Assembly: GCA_023055425.1 (NCBI GenBank)
Contig: JALGPY010000007.1
Coordinates: forward strand, 84,593,136-84,657,135
From: Linanthus parryae
Taxonomy: Eukaryota; Streptophyta; Magnoliopsida; Ericales; Polemoniaceae
DNA length: 64,000 nucleotides
Direction of reading: 5' to 3'
Of the stretch, positions 33,544 to 44,922 are shown in pieces (within the stretch, counting starts at the first letter, position 1; each line of letters starts with the position of its first letter). The notes under the pieces are model-generated. The model saw only the letters and a list, made by a program, of their open reading frames with translations, did not search any database and was not told the origin of the DNA. Made by a program: the position numbers and the translations under genes.

Positions 33544-34994
33544 TGTAGGGTTTTGATGAAGGTTAGGCAACGGAATAACAAAAATTTAATCCTGCTCAAA
33601 CCCCTCCAAGGATCACAAGCAAGCGATCGTAACATGATTAGGGTAGAAACATGTGTACCTTAGTTTGTGTTATCACTACGAAAAATTGTGTCTTTGTCTC
33701 TACGAGTATCCACACCTTGGATCTTTTACAGGATTCCTTCCCACCGTGTAGTGCTAGCAACAGAAGAAAGGAGGAATGGATCACGCAAAACGAAGCACCA
33801 CCAACGCCCGGGGGGACCGACGGCGGCAAGGGGGGCCGACGGGTCTAGGGGGCTTCATCCTCTAGACTTGTCTCTCTCTCTCTTGATTTGTGATGTTTCT
33901 CTCAATAATTAATCTAGTGAGAAAATAACAAGATAGAGTTCCTTTATATAGTAATAACTCTTTATTAACAACATAAAAGCCCCTAGCGCCCAGAGGAGCA
34001 AAGAGAATTTTCCATTCAGGGTAAAGCGGCGCATAAGAAGGAGATGGCCCGTCAAAATTCTGGTTCCTTCGCGAACATACTAATCATGTCCTTATATTGA
34101 TTGGTCCACTTGCAAATTAGTCCTACTAAATTTTCTTGTGGTTGCGTTATGATCCTTTTATTAATTAGTTCAACTAGTTAATACCCATATCCAGCTTAAT
34201 CCATACCGTGTTGTGTTATCCCTTTGTCTCCAAATCCGGATTGGACACGATGTTACCCAACTAATAGAAATAGTTAGTGATCCCAACAAACCTAGTGCCC
34301 AATGTTACAGTGTTGTGTTATCCCTTTGTCTCCAAATCCGGATTGGACACGAGACATATTCGTCACACTTGTATATCCAATCCATAGTTTCTTGATCCTG
34401 GGAATAGACTTATCTATGCAGAAAACATCAATATCTCCATATTGATTTATCTGAGTCTGCCAGACATTCCATAAGCTCTACCACTCGAGTTGCCGTGGAT
34501 ATTTACTCATATTATGTAGGAGGGACAAATCATGTCAACATCACTGCCACCTCTAAGCTTGCTTCCTATCATGCCCAACTGTTATCTTTATGTTTACCCA
34601 GTCACGTTGTAAAGTTTGATAATATCAAAGCATGATATTTCACAACAAGAGAATCTAGTGACTTCAAGAGTACAACACCATTAGCACAATGAGAAGCGCT
34701 TGTGACGTTGACATAATCTAATTTAGCATTCTCGTGGTGGGTCTATCCATTATTCCATTACTCCTAATGCATACCCATGTGTTAGACTTGATATCCCCAT
34801 ATCAATCTACCCACATAATCTATAGTTGAACGTCCCGTTAATCAATATAATGGACTGGGGATATTTAAGATAAACAACACAATTGTAATTTAAGGACTTC
34901 ATTTTATTAAATATTTCGATAAATAGTCCAATGGTTATTCTAGAAAATAAATTTCATACTAAACAGATTGCCTCTAGGGCATCCAAAACCAATA
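33544..34994 (-). repeat. C3 3' LTR
   Basis: 1451-bp LTR. Relative to its partner it has about 91 extra bp (33984-34075) and a 43-bp direct duplication (34208-34250 and 34310-34352). The LTR tip is TATTGG on the minus strand instead of TGTTGG. Confidence 0.85.
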
Positions 34995-35704
34995 GTCTCT
35001 CACTTGCACTAGCCCAAATCTGGTGCATCACGTATGCCTTTAGCCCTAGTTTGCCCTTCATGCTTTCGCTGAACCAATGGCTTTGCGAAAGGATCTGATA
35101 GATTGTCATCTGTTGGAATCATGCATATCTTCACATCTCCTCAATCTACTATGTCTCAAACCAGATGGAATCTCCTAAGTACATGATATGTCCTTTGGTA
35201 TGAACGGGGTTCCTTGGCCAGTGCATTCGCCACAGAATTGTCACGGTACAATGTTATGAGATCCACAATGCTAGGAATCACACCAAGGTCAGTGATAAAC
35301 TTATTTATCCTAACAGCCTCCTTTGCAGCGCCTGAAGCAGCAATGTACTCAGCTTCAGTTGTAGAATCAGCAACTGTCTCTTGCTTGGAACTCTTCCAGA
35401 TCACAGCTCCTCCATTCAGGCAAAACACATAACACGACTGTGATCTATAGTCGTCTTTGTCTCTTAGGAAGCTTGCATCAGTGTAACCTATTACCCTTAG
35501 CTCTTCCTCGCCTTCAAATACCAAGAATGCATCCTTAGTCCTTCTCAAGTATTTAAGGATGTTCTTGACGTCAATCCCGTGACTCTCACTCGGATTGGAC
35601 TGATATCTTCTTGCCATACTTAATGCGTACGACACATATAGTCTAGTACACAAAATGGCATACATGATAGATCCTATGGCCGACGCATATGGTATCCTAC
35701 TCAT
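34995..35704 (-). pseudogene. C3 RNase H
   Basis: Long minus-strand frame of 182 codons, the best kept copia RNase H here. It includes GYTDASFLRDKDDYRSQSCY with the first aspartate, WKSSKQETVADSTTEAEYIA with the glutamate, and LITLYRDNSVANALAKEPRS where the family has CDN/YDN, so D-N is kept. It starts with the connection SRIPYASAIGSIMYAILCTR. The last part before the polypurine tract (34995-35155) is degraded. Confidence 0.87.
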
Positions 35705-36530
35705 GCGGTCCTTCTCAATTTGATTGGAAGGAAAATAACTCTTTGAAAGAGTGATCCAAGCGACATGGGCAAGAATCCTTTCAAGGAATCTTGCATATTG
35801 AACCGATTCAACACCTTGACTATATATGTACTGTGGCTCAAGCCGAGTAGCATGCTCTATCTATCGCAATAGATCTTGATACACAGTATATAAGCTGCAT
35901 CTCCTAAGTCCTTCATTGAGAAACACTTTCCTATCCAATCTTTCACAAATTGTAGCATGGAAATATCGTTTCCAATGAGTAGTATGTCATCCACATACTA
36001 GACCAGAAATAAAACAGAACTCCCACTAACCTTCTTGTAAACGCAAGGCTCATCTTCGTTCTTGATGAAGTCAAACTCTTTGACCGCGTCATCAAAACGT
36101 CGATTCCAACTCCTAGAAGCTTTCTCCAATCCATAAATGGATTGTTGTAGCATACATACTTTATTTGCATGCTCTTGATCTTCCAAACCCTCAGATTGTG
36201 TCATGTACACATCCTCTAGGAGGTTTCCATACAGAAATGCTGTTTTGACATCCATCTGCCAATTCTATAGTCGTAGTAAGCTGCAATTCCGAGCAAGATT
36301 CCAACGGATTTGGTCATCTCAACTAGGGAAAAGGTTTCATCATAATTAATATCATGTATATGTCTGTAACCTTTAGCCAGCAGTCGGCCCTTATAGGAAC
36401 CTACATTTTCACCCATGTCAGTCTTCTTCTTGAAGACCCACTTGCACCCTATGGGCCGAACCCCATCGGGTCGTTCCACTAAAGTCCATACTTGGTTGGA
36501 ATACATGAATTTCCATTTTGGATCTCATGG
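35705..36530 (-). pseudogene. C3 reverse transcriptase
   Basis: Copia RT in three frames. VWTLVERPDGVRPIGCKWVF and KGRLLAKGYRHIHDINYDET (36506-36216) are followed by MDVKTAFLYGNLLEDVYMTQ and YGLEKASRSWNRRFDDAVKE (36255-35998). The catalytic box YVDD is intact near 35990, with a stop two codons before it. LGKCFSMKDLGDAAYI-like sequence continues to 35880. Broken, but every RT block is represented. Confidence 0.85.
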
Positions 36531-37280
36531 CCTCATTCCACTTCTTTTATTCTGGCCCTTTCATGGCCTCTCCTTAAATATTAGGCTCGTCTTCTAGGGG
36601 AAATACGTCACTGGCCTCAGTAACGAGAAGTCCATACCTCTCGGGATTCTGACGTACTCTACTCGACCTACGGAGTTCTTGTGTTACTTGAACAGGTTCC
36701 TCCACAACCGTTTGTGGTTCATGTTCATGCTCCATTTTCATATCAGTGACTGTGGTTCTTGAATTTCTTCAAGTTTCACAGCGCTCCCACTTGCTCCTTT
36801 AGAGACGAACTCTCTTTCTAGAAACACGCCGGTTCGTGCAACAAACACTTTTTCTTGGCTGGGTTGTAGAAGTAATATCTTTTAGTTTCCTTAGGATACC
36901 CCAAAAATTTACACTTATCTGACTTGAGTCCGAACTTTTCCCTCTATAAACGTTTTACATAGAAGTCGCAACCCGAAATCTTCATAAATGACACTATAGG
37001 ACGCCTCCTAGTCCATATCTCATATGGTGTCTTCATGACGATATGTATGGAACACGGTTAATGGTAAAAGTAGCTGTCATTAGAGCATGTACCCAAATCG
37101 ATATCGGGAGATCTGTTTGACACATCATAGACCGCACCATGTCCAATAAGGTGCGATTCCTCCTCTCAGACACGCCGTTCCACTGTGGAGTCCCGGGTGG
37201 AGTGAGTTGGGTCATAATCCCACACTCTCTAAGATAGTCGTCAATCTCTTGGCTTAAGTATTCTCCTCCACGATTCGATC
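36531..37280 (-). pseudogene. C3 integrase C-terminal part and linker
   Basis: After C4, C3 integrase resumes at 37280. MTQLTPPGTPQWNGVSERRN (37215 downwards) contains the catalytic glutamate in NGVSERRNRTLLDMVRSMM, then INRVPYIS. The linker down to RT is heavily broken (GCDFYVKRL-like, YGYPKETK-like pieces). The split with the upstream part at 44923-45507 occurs within the sequence around the second aspartate. Confidence 0.82.
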
Positions 37281-38594
37281 TGTAAGATCAGGTTTTGCAA
37301 GCCTTGAAATAGTTTGACTATTTCAATGCCTTGTACCAGCTTTCAAATCCTCGAATCATTTCTCATAGGCTTGAGAATATTTTAGCTATTTTCAAGGCCT
37401 TGAAACGGGATTCAAAGCCTTGAAACTGCTTAACCTGTGTGACATTCTCAGAGAGAGTTTTCTGGAAACTCTCTGAGTTGATTCCCTCTCTATCCTCCAT
37501 ATGTTTGATTTATTGTTTTTTGATGATGAAAGACAAAGCATCCTAACTCGTTTGAACATAGTATATCATCTGTTTGACTATGCTTTTGCAGGAGATTTTA
37601 TTTCCTAAAGTTTGCAGAGATTGTTTCCTAATCTGACTTTTGCAAGGGAAGGAAATAATCAAGAAGATGATTTTGTGTTTGATCTGAATGACTTGACAGC
37701 TTCTCAATATATTCAAATACAAGATCACGACATTATCTCTGAATATTGTGATCCCATAACCGTTGGAGAAGTTTGTAAAATGGTCAAAGTCAGTTGCCTA
37801 CAAAATAGGAAATTTGTTGCTGAAAATATGGGAAGATTTGCAGAGTTGTTTGAAGTTTAAATAGAGCTCAAATCTGAAGCAACAAGTCATAAAACTCAAC
37901 GGGAAAAAAGAGAGAAAGAGTTCTGGATTGACAAGAATCAAAGAAGTTCATCAATCTTCCAATCCATTCACAGAAGATCATTGCACTTTCCACTGCAATT
38001 TCTACACACTAAGTGTTCTTCTGTATTGTGCTTTATTGGTAGATCATTTCTGTAATTATTCTACCTCCGTTCTCAAGGATTGTTCAAAGTGAACAATAGA
38101 GAATTCTTATTTAATCAGTTAGCTAGAGCAGGTACTAGATAGGTTAGGGAAAGCCACAAGCTGTAACAGAGTAAGGCAACTCTCTGTGCTTGAGATCTAG
38201 GGCTTAGCTTTTGATTAATAAGAATTGAGTTGAAAATACTGCATGAATATAATCCCTGAAGTAGAGACGTAGTTCCAAGTGGACCGAACTCTATAAGTCA
38301 CTTGTCTCTTGCATTTATAGTTCATTCATTTTCATAGTATTTGCAGAACACAAAACTGTCTGTTTTTCAAGGGTTTGAACTTGTTTTCAAGGCCTTGAAA
38401 AGGGCTCACTTGCTTTATACAAATTGCATTTCTTCCAAGGGCTTGAAATTGTTTTCAAGGCCTTGAACTTCACTAGTTTTCACAATATCTCATCTTCCTA
38501 GCAAGTTTTGCAAAAAGTTGGCATACTCTATTCAACACCCCCCCCCCTTCTAGAGTATTTTAGCTGCATTACTACCTGCACACTCACACTTTCA
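37281..38594 (+). repeat. C4 5' LTR
   Basis: 1314 bp. It holds copies of the TTCAAGGCCTTGAA motif (perfect at 37391, 38386 and 38454), a TATA-like TTTAAATAGAGC near 37856, and a run of ten C at 38538-38547 just before TTCTAGAG. Confidence 0.92.
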
Positions 38595-38610
38595 ATTGGT
38601 ATCAGAGCTT
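38595..38610 (+). other. C4 primer-binding site
   Basis: ATTGGTATCAGAGCTT follows the LTR end TTTCA. It is the initiator-Met-type site usual in copia. Confidence 0.85.
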
Positions 38611-40499
38611 GTATCACTGTATAGATTTAACCATTTGGTGATCATTAGTACTGCAGGTGATTGTGGTTTCTCACACGGAAGAGCTGCTAATAGACCTCCT
38701 CTATTTTGTGGAGAAAATTTGGCTCACTGGAAAGGATTGATGAAAATGTTCATCATTGATCAAGACATAGAGCTTTGGACCATTATTCAGAATGGACCTC
38801 ACACTTTCTACACAGAGAAAGATGGGATTAGAACTCCCAAATCTGAAGACTTACTCTCCTCTTCTAAATTAGATCAATTCTTTAAGAATTACAAAGTTAT
38901 TAACATCTTATATTGTGCTTTGAGTACAGATGAATTCAACAGGATTTTAGGATGCACTACTGCCAACGAAATCTGGGATAAAATTGTGGTTAATTTTGAA
39001 GGAACCAGTCAAGTGAAGCAAACCAAGATCAACATCTATCTTAAGCAATATGAGCAGTTTAAGATGAATGCAGATGAATCCATCAGAGACATGTTCAAGA
39101 GGTTCACAGACATTGTTAACAACCTTGATTCACTAGTAAAACATTTTTCCAATGAAGAAAAGGTGAGGAAGATTCTAAAAAGTCTTCCAAAGGCAAAGTG
39201 GGAACCAAAGACCACAGCAATTGAAGAAGCTCATAATCTCTCAACTCTACAACTTGATGACCTACAATGGAAGCTTCTGACACATGAAATATCTATGAAT
39301 GAAGCTGATGGAGAGTTACCAGAGAGTGTCAAGAACTTAGCTCTCAAAGAAAAAGAAAATGAGAGAACTCAAAGCCTTGAAACTGAGGATGGTGATGATG
39401 AAGATCCAATTGCCTTGATCTCCAAAGCCTTGACAAGGATTCTCAAAATGAAGAAAAACTTCGGAAACAGAGACTTACACAGAGAAAGGCATAAACCATC
39501 CAGTAGAAAGGACTACAAATGTAAGTCTTCTTCACAAAATAAATCAAATGTTATGAACTTATTTGAATGTGGTGATTCAGGAAATTTGATAAGAGATTGT
39601 CCACACAAGAAAATCAAGAGATTTAAAAATAAAGACCATGACAGAAGAAAGATAGCCATGATAGCTTCATGGAGTGATTCAGATAGCTCTGGTGAATCCG
39701 AATCTGAAGAAGAACATGCCAACCTCTGCTTCATGGCCAAGCATGATGAAAGTTCTGAGAAGAACATTGAGGTAATGGTAAATTGTTTGATTTCCAAACC
39801 AAAAGATTCTCTTTCAGATTATCTCAAAACAATGCTCTTAAATAAAGAAGATTATCTGATAGAGATCAAACTTTTGAAAGAAAAGTTCATGAGGAAGCAA
39901 AAGAGAACTTACAACTTGTTTGTCTAAATTAGAATCTTGAAATCTCTCAGAAGAAAACTGACAGTGATTTCAAGGACTTGAAGACCAGTTTCAAAACCTT
40001 GAAAACACAAGTCAAGGAAGTAGTCACCGAGACCTCTGTGATGAGTAACAACCTTGTCAATCTAAGACATCAGATTGATGAATTAGAAAAACAAAAGACT
40101 ACTCTCACTGAGAAACTTCAAGAATATGAATTGGTCAAAGTTAAGCTTGCTGGATCAGAACACAAGTTAAACTTGATTCTTGGAGGAAGTTCACAGTCAG
40201 TTCACAAAGCTGGTATTGAATTCAATCCAAATTTTCCAAGAAAGAACAATACCAGATTTGTGAAGGCTGGAAACAGAACTTATCCTAAATGTCATTACTT
40301 CTGTAAAACTGGTCATGTTAAGATGACTTGTCCTTTCAGAATAAGAGACCCTCACATAATGAGGAACACTTTTCCTTTTCAACTCAAAGGAAAAGTTAAG
40401 CAGATTTGGGTTCCTAAACGGATTAGACCACCAAACATGGTTGATCCTGAATATGAATTCAAATTCCACACTTGGTCTAACAGCTTGGTAAGGCAGTGA
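38596..40499 (+). pseudogene. C4 gag
   Basis: A frame of 443 codons runs from the primer-binding site to 39927. The conserved gag start is FSHGRAANRPPLFCGENLAH, then KMFIIDQDIELWTIIQNGPH (UBN2/copia-gag type) and KILKSLPKAKWEPKTTAIEE. A first Cys/His motif reads NLFECGDSGNLIRDCPHK: the first Cys and the His are lost compared with C5 (CFECGDGGHLIRDC). A frameshift near 39930 leads to a Lys/Glu coiled-coil stretch (FKTLKTQVKEVVTETSVMSN), then a second degraded knuckle, CHYFCKTGHVKMTCPF. No ATG exists at the expected start: the codon is ATT. Confidence 0.85.
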
Positions 40500-41420
40500 T
40501 TGGTTCTTGCAGGGTGTCACCAAAGAACAGATGTGGTTTATGGACAGTGGTTGCTCAATATATGAGTGGAAAGAGATCTCTATTCTCATAATTGAAGGAG
40601 CAATCAGAAAGTTTAATTACACTTGGTGACAAAGGCAAATGCAATATTCTTGGTATTGGTAAAGTTGGTACAAATTCTGAAAACTCTATTTCTGATGTGT
40701 ATCTAGTTGAAGGTTTGAAATTTAACTTGCTTAGTGTATCTCAGCTTTGTGTCAATGTCAACAAAGTTATCTTTGTAAGTACAACTAGACCTATTGGACA
40801 GATTCATATGGATCTCTGTGGTCCTATGAGAAATCCTACTCCAAAAGGTAAAAGGTATATGCTAGTTGTTGTAGATGATTTTTCTAGATATACTTGGGTT
40901 ATGTTTCTCAAAGAAAAAATCTGAAGCCCTCTCTGAATTTTCGAAGCTTTCCAGGAAACTTCAAACTATGAAAAACCTACCTGTAGCTTCAATTAGAAGT
41001 AATAATGGTAGAGAATTTGATCAATTAGAATTTGATTTGTTCTGTGATAAGCATGGTATTACTCAGAACTTTTCTGCTCCAAGAAACCCTCAACAGAATG
41101 GTGTTGTTGAAAGAAAGAACAGGACTCTTGAAGACATGTCAAGAAAATACTTCTTGAAGACAAATTTCCAAAACATTATTGGACAGAAGTTGTGAATATA
41201 GCAAACTATATACTGAACGTGTGCTTGATCAGACCTACTCTGAAGAAAACCCCTATGAACTATTAAAATGGAGGAGCCAAATGATTCATACTTCAGGCCC
41301 TTTTGATGTACATGCTTTTTCCATAACAATGGAAAAGACAATCTTGGTAAGTTTGATGCAAGAAGTGATGAAGGTATCTTTCTTGGTTACTCTCTGAATA
41401 GCAAAGCTTATAGAGTTTAC
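40500..41420 (+). pseudogene. C4 protease and integrase, deleted
   Basis: The protease active site reads WFMDSGCSIYE (about 40530-40562), so D-S-G is intact, followed by a stop. LGDKGKCNILGIGKVGTNSE and VYLVEGLKFNLLSVSQLCVN match C5. At VIF (about 40774) the frame jumps straight to VSTTRPIGQIHMDLCGPM. Compared with C5, roughly 105 codons, including the zinc-binding GAG-pre-integrase, are missing in frame. The integrase core then shows SIRSNNGREFDQ (N where the family has the second aspartate) and NPQQNGVVERKNRTLE with the glutamate. Broken by frameshifts at about 40920 and 41190. Confidence 0.83.
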
Positions 41421-41435
41421 AATAAATGAACCAAA

Positions 41436-42181
41436 TTGGTTGAAGAAAGCATTCATGTTATTTTTGATGAAAGCTATGATGGTTCTTTGAGTGAAAGTTT
41501 TGCAGACTTGAATTTGAAGAAGCATGAATTAGAGGAAGAGGCTGAGAATCTACCGGGATTCAAGAAAGGCTCAGAAGAAAACATAAGACATTACCTTGAA
41601 AATGGTGCTCAAAGACTTGAAAAGAAGCCTCAAAGCCTTGAAAAAGATGATCAGAAGGATACAAGTGACAAAGCCACTAGTTCAAGACCAGAGAAGATCT
41701 ATAAAGAACCAGAACCATGGTCTCCAAGAAAGAGATTCAAATATCTCTCATCTCATCCAGTTGACAATATCATTTCAGATCCAACCACTGGTACACAAAC
41801 TAGATCACAGTTGAAGAACTTATGTGCTTTTAATGCTTTTATCTCTCTTATAGAACCAAAAATTGTGAGCATGTTGCTCACAAGTACTATGGAAAGCTCA
41901 ACAGCTAAGAGATCTTGGATTTGATTTCAGGAGAATACCTATCAAGTGTGATAACACAAGTGCAATTTCAATTAAAAATATTCCAGTTAAACATTCAAGA
42001 ACGAAGCACACTGATTTCAGACACCATTTCATCAGAGATCGTGCTGAGAAAGGTGATATTGTTCTTGATTTGTTGCTACTAATATGAAAATTGCAGATAT
42101 CTTCACTAAACCATTAGCAGATGAAAGGTTCTCAGCTCCAAGATTGGAATTGGGAATGCTAAATAAAGATGCATTGGTTTA
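41436..42181 (+). pseudogene. C4 integrase-RT linker fused to RNase H end; RT deleted
   Basis: The linker frame (41436-41924) reads VEESIHVIFDESYDGSLSES, ends at the RT approach (KNLCAFNAFISLIEPKIV), then passes directly into RNase H sequence in another frame (QVLWKAQQLRDLGFDFRRIP, CDNTSAISIKNIPVKHSRTK, KIADIFTKPLADERFSAPRL). The whole RT palm with its catalytic box is absent, so about 1.5 kb was lost at about 41866. The linker encodes Leu-Lys/Glu repeats (LKDLKRSLKALKK in one frame) because the palindromic motif runs through it. Confidence 0.8.
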
Positions 42182-43618
42182 GGGGGAGCATCAGGTGAGA
42201 AAGGTAAGATGTATGTGATTTCAAAGGTTTGAACTGATTTTCAAAGCCTTGAAAATCACTTCAAAGCTTTGATTTTTATCTGTGGCAATGTTACAGCGTT
42301 TCAAGACCTTGAAAACCTTTTCAAGGCCTTGAAAATAAGTCTGCTATACTAGTATTCAATAAACATGGATCTCTCTATATTGAGTGATATCTCTGTAGAT
42401 ATTTGCTTAATATAGCCCGTACCTTTTTCAAAAATTTGTTTTATCCAAAAACAGTATTAGAATATTTTATATTCCAATGGCATAAAAGATTTAAATTCTC
42501 TGTGATTATTGCAAATCTTTTGAGATCGGAGAGATATTCTAGTTTCCATTTGAAACTCAAACTCTCTTAGTATTTATCTTCTTCTCTTCTTCTCTCTCCA
42601 TATCATTCCTACCTCTCTCTATTCTTCTCCCAAACCCTAATGAGCACAAGGAGAGCCTCAGATAAAATCAAGATGGCATGTGGATCAAACCTGGTTCAGA
42701 GAAGAAAATAAAGGCAGCAGTGGATGAAGTTCAAGAGATTAGTGAAGACACTGATTCAAAGAGTTTTACTGATGAAAAACAAGAGTCCTCACCACCAAAG
42801 AAGATAGTGAAAAAGGACCAATTCCATCAAAGAAGAAACAGGCTACGGTATCCACTCAAGAAAAGCATATGGGAACCATATTAAAAGCCCTAACAAAGAG
42901 AATAAAAATTCGTTCACAGAAGTCAAAGGAAAAGGAAAATAAATCCTCATTCAAGACTCCAACTCAGACACTACCTCAGGATCCTATGGAGTTTACTCCA
43001 TATCCAACAAAGGGAAACATGAGAAGGATCCATCCCAGTCTTTAGAAGCTTCAAAAACATGAAAGAAGGATCACAAAATGTTTCTGCTCAACAGAAAAGG
43101 TTGGCTGTGAAGAAGAAGCTGAAGCATGGGAAGAAGGCTTGGAAGGACTCACATTCCTATTCAATAGTGTTATTGAGAAGATCAGCTCCTTTATTGAAGA
43201 ACTAGATGTGGTTTCACACGAAGTTCAAGCCAGCAATGAAGACAGTGAGAAAGAAAAAGGAGATAAAATGGAAATGAAGACCCAACCCCTTAATCTTGCC
43301 TACTCTTTCTACCCCATTCTCTTTCTCATAAGTTTTTAAATTTATCTTTTCAAAATTTTCCGGAAACTTGATCCAACATCTTCTATATTTTTGATGAAAG
43401 TCAAAAAGGGGGAGAAATTCTAGGTGTTTTAGGAGTTTTAGGTTTTTTTCTTAGGTGTTATTTTCTATTTGCTGAACTGTTTACTTTATGCTGGTAATAT
43501 GAATAAGTTGGATCTTTTTGGAATTAATGTGTTATTATAAATTGTGAACTAACCACTATTTTTTGCAGAGACTAAGGATCAAACAGAATTTGGTTTTGTC
43601 TTTCATCAAGGGGGAGAA
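42182..43618 (+). other. C4 region between pol and 3' LTR, with extra-ORF remnant
   Basis: It begins with GGGGGAGCATC and a dense cluster of the TTCAAGGCCTTGAA-type motif (42219-42333). From 42640, MSTRRASDKIKMACGSN matches the start of the C5 extra ORF (MDSRRSSQRIKMAGGSK). The rest is broken and lacks the central domain seen in C5; a 66-codon acidic frame remains at 43139-43339. It ends in the polypurine tract AAGGGGGAGAA (about 43608-43618). Confidence 0.65.
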
Positions 43619-44922
43619 TGTAAGATCAGTTTGTGCAAGGCTTAAAATAGTTTAACTATTTCAAGGCCTTGAACCAGCTTTCAAAGCCTTGAATCAGTTC
43701 TCATAGGCTTGAAAATATATTAGCTATTTTCAAGGCCTCGAAACTGGATTCAAAGCCTTGAAACTGCTTAACATGTGTGAACATTCTCAGGGGAGTTTTC
43801 TGCAAACTCTCTGAGTTGATTCCCTCTCTATCCTTCATATGTTTGATTTATTGTTATTTGATGATGAAATACAAAGCATCCTAATTCGTTTGAACGTAGT
43901 ATATCATCTGTTTGACTATGCTTTTTCAAGAGATTTTATTTCCTAAAGTTTGCAGAGATTGTTTCCTAATCTGACTTTTGCAGGGAAGGAAATAATTTAG
44001 ATGACGATTTTGTGTGAATTACTTGACAGCTTCTCAATATATTCAAATACAAGATCACGACATTATCTCGGAAGATTGTGATCACTTAACCGTTGGAGAA
44101 GATTGTCAAAGGGTCAAAGTTTGTTGCCTACAAAATAGGAAGTTTGTTGCTGAAAATCAGGGAGAATTTGCAGAGCTGTTTGAAGTTTAAATAGAGATCA
44201 ATTCTGAAGCAACAAGATACAACACTCAACGTTCAAAAAGCTAGAAAGAGTTCTGGATTGACAAGCATCAAAGAAGTTCATCATTCTTCCAATCCATTCA
44301 CAGAAGATCACTGCACTTTTCGCTGTAATTTCTACACACTAAGTGTTCTTCTGTATTGTGCTTTATTGGTAGATCATTTCTGTAATTCTTCTACCTCCAT
44401 TCTCAAGGATTTTTCAAAGTTAAAAATAGAGACTTATTAGTTAATCAGTTAGCCAGAGCCGGTGCTAGATAGGTTAGGGAAAACAACAAGCTGTAAGAGA
44501 GTACGGCAACTCTCTGTGCTTGAGATCTAGGGCTTAGCTTTTGATTAATAAGAATTGAGTTGAAAATCCTGCATGTATCTAATCCCTGAGGTACAGACGT
44601 AGGTCCAAGTGGACTGAACTCTATAAATCACTTGTCTCTTGCATTTACAGTTCATTCATTTTCATAGTATTCGCAGCACAAAAAAATTTCTGTTTTTCAA
44701 AGGTTTGAACTTGTTTTAAAAGCCTTGAAAAGGGCTTACTTGCTTTATACAAACTGCATTTCTTCCAAGGTCTTGAACTTGTTTTCAAGGCCTTGAACTT
44801 CACTAGTTTTCACAAGATCTCATCTTCCTAGCAAGTTTTGCAAAGAGTTGGCATACTCTATTCAACCCCCCCCCCTTCTTGAGTATTTTAGCTGCATTAC
44901 TACCTGTACACTCACACTTTCA
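43619..44922 (+). repeat. C4 3' LTR
   Basis: 1304 bp, partner of 37281-38594. Same motif array (perfect copies at 43660 and 44784) and ten C at 44866-44875. Confidence 0.92.

Larger units (their letters stand above)
37281..44922 (+). mobile_element. C4: SIRE-like copia retrotransposon, internally deleted
   Basis: Plus-strand element with LTRs of 1.31 kb (37281-38594 and 43619-44922), ends TGTAAGATC and CACTTTCA, and a perfect target duplication CGATC (37276-37280 and 44923-44927). Primer site ATTGGTATCAGAGC and polypurine AAGGGGGAGAA are in place. Gag is long, with two Cys/His motifs. Most of RT and the GAG-pre-integrase finger are deleted. A region after pol resembles the extra ORF of C5. 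A motif near TTCAAGGCCTTGAA recurs throughout. The SIRE-like call is from gag and RNase H wording and the post-pol region. Confidence 0.88.

Noticed and set aside
42182..43618. Envelope-like gene in C4
   Set aside because: No signal peptide, membrane segment or coat motif seen. The start matches the C5 extra ORF instead.
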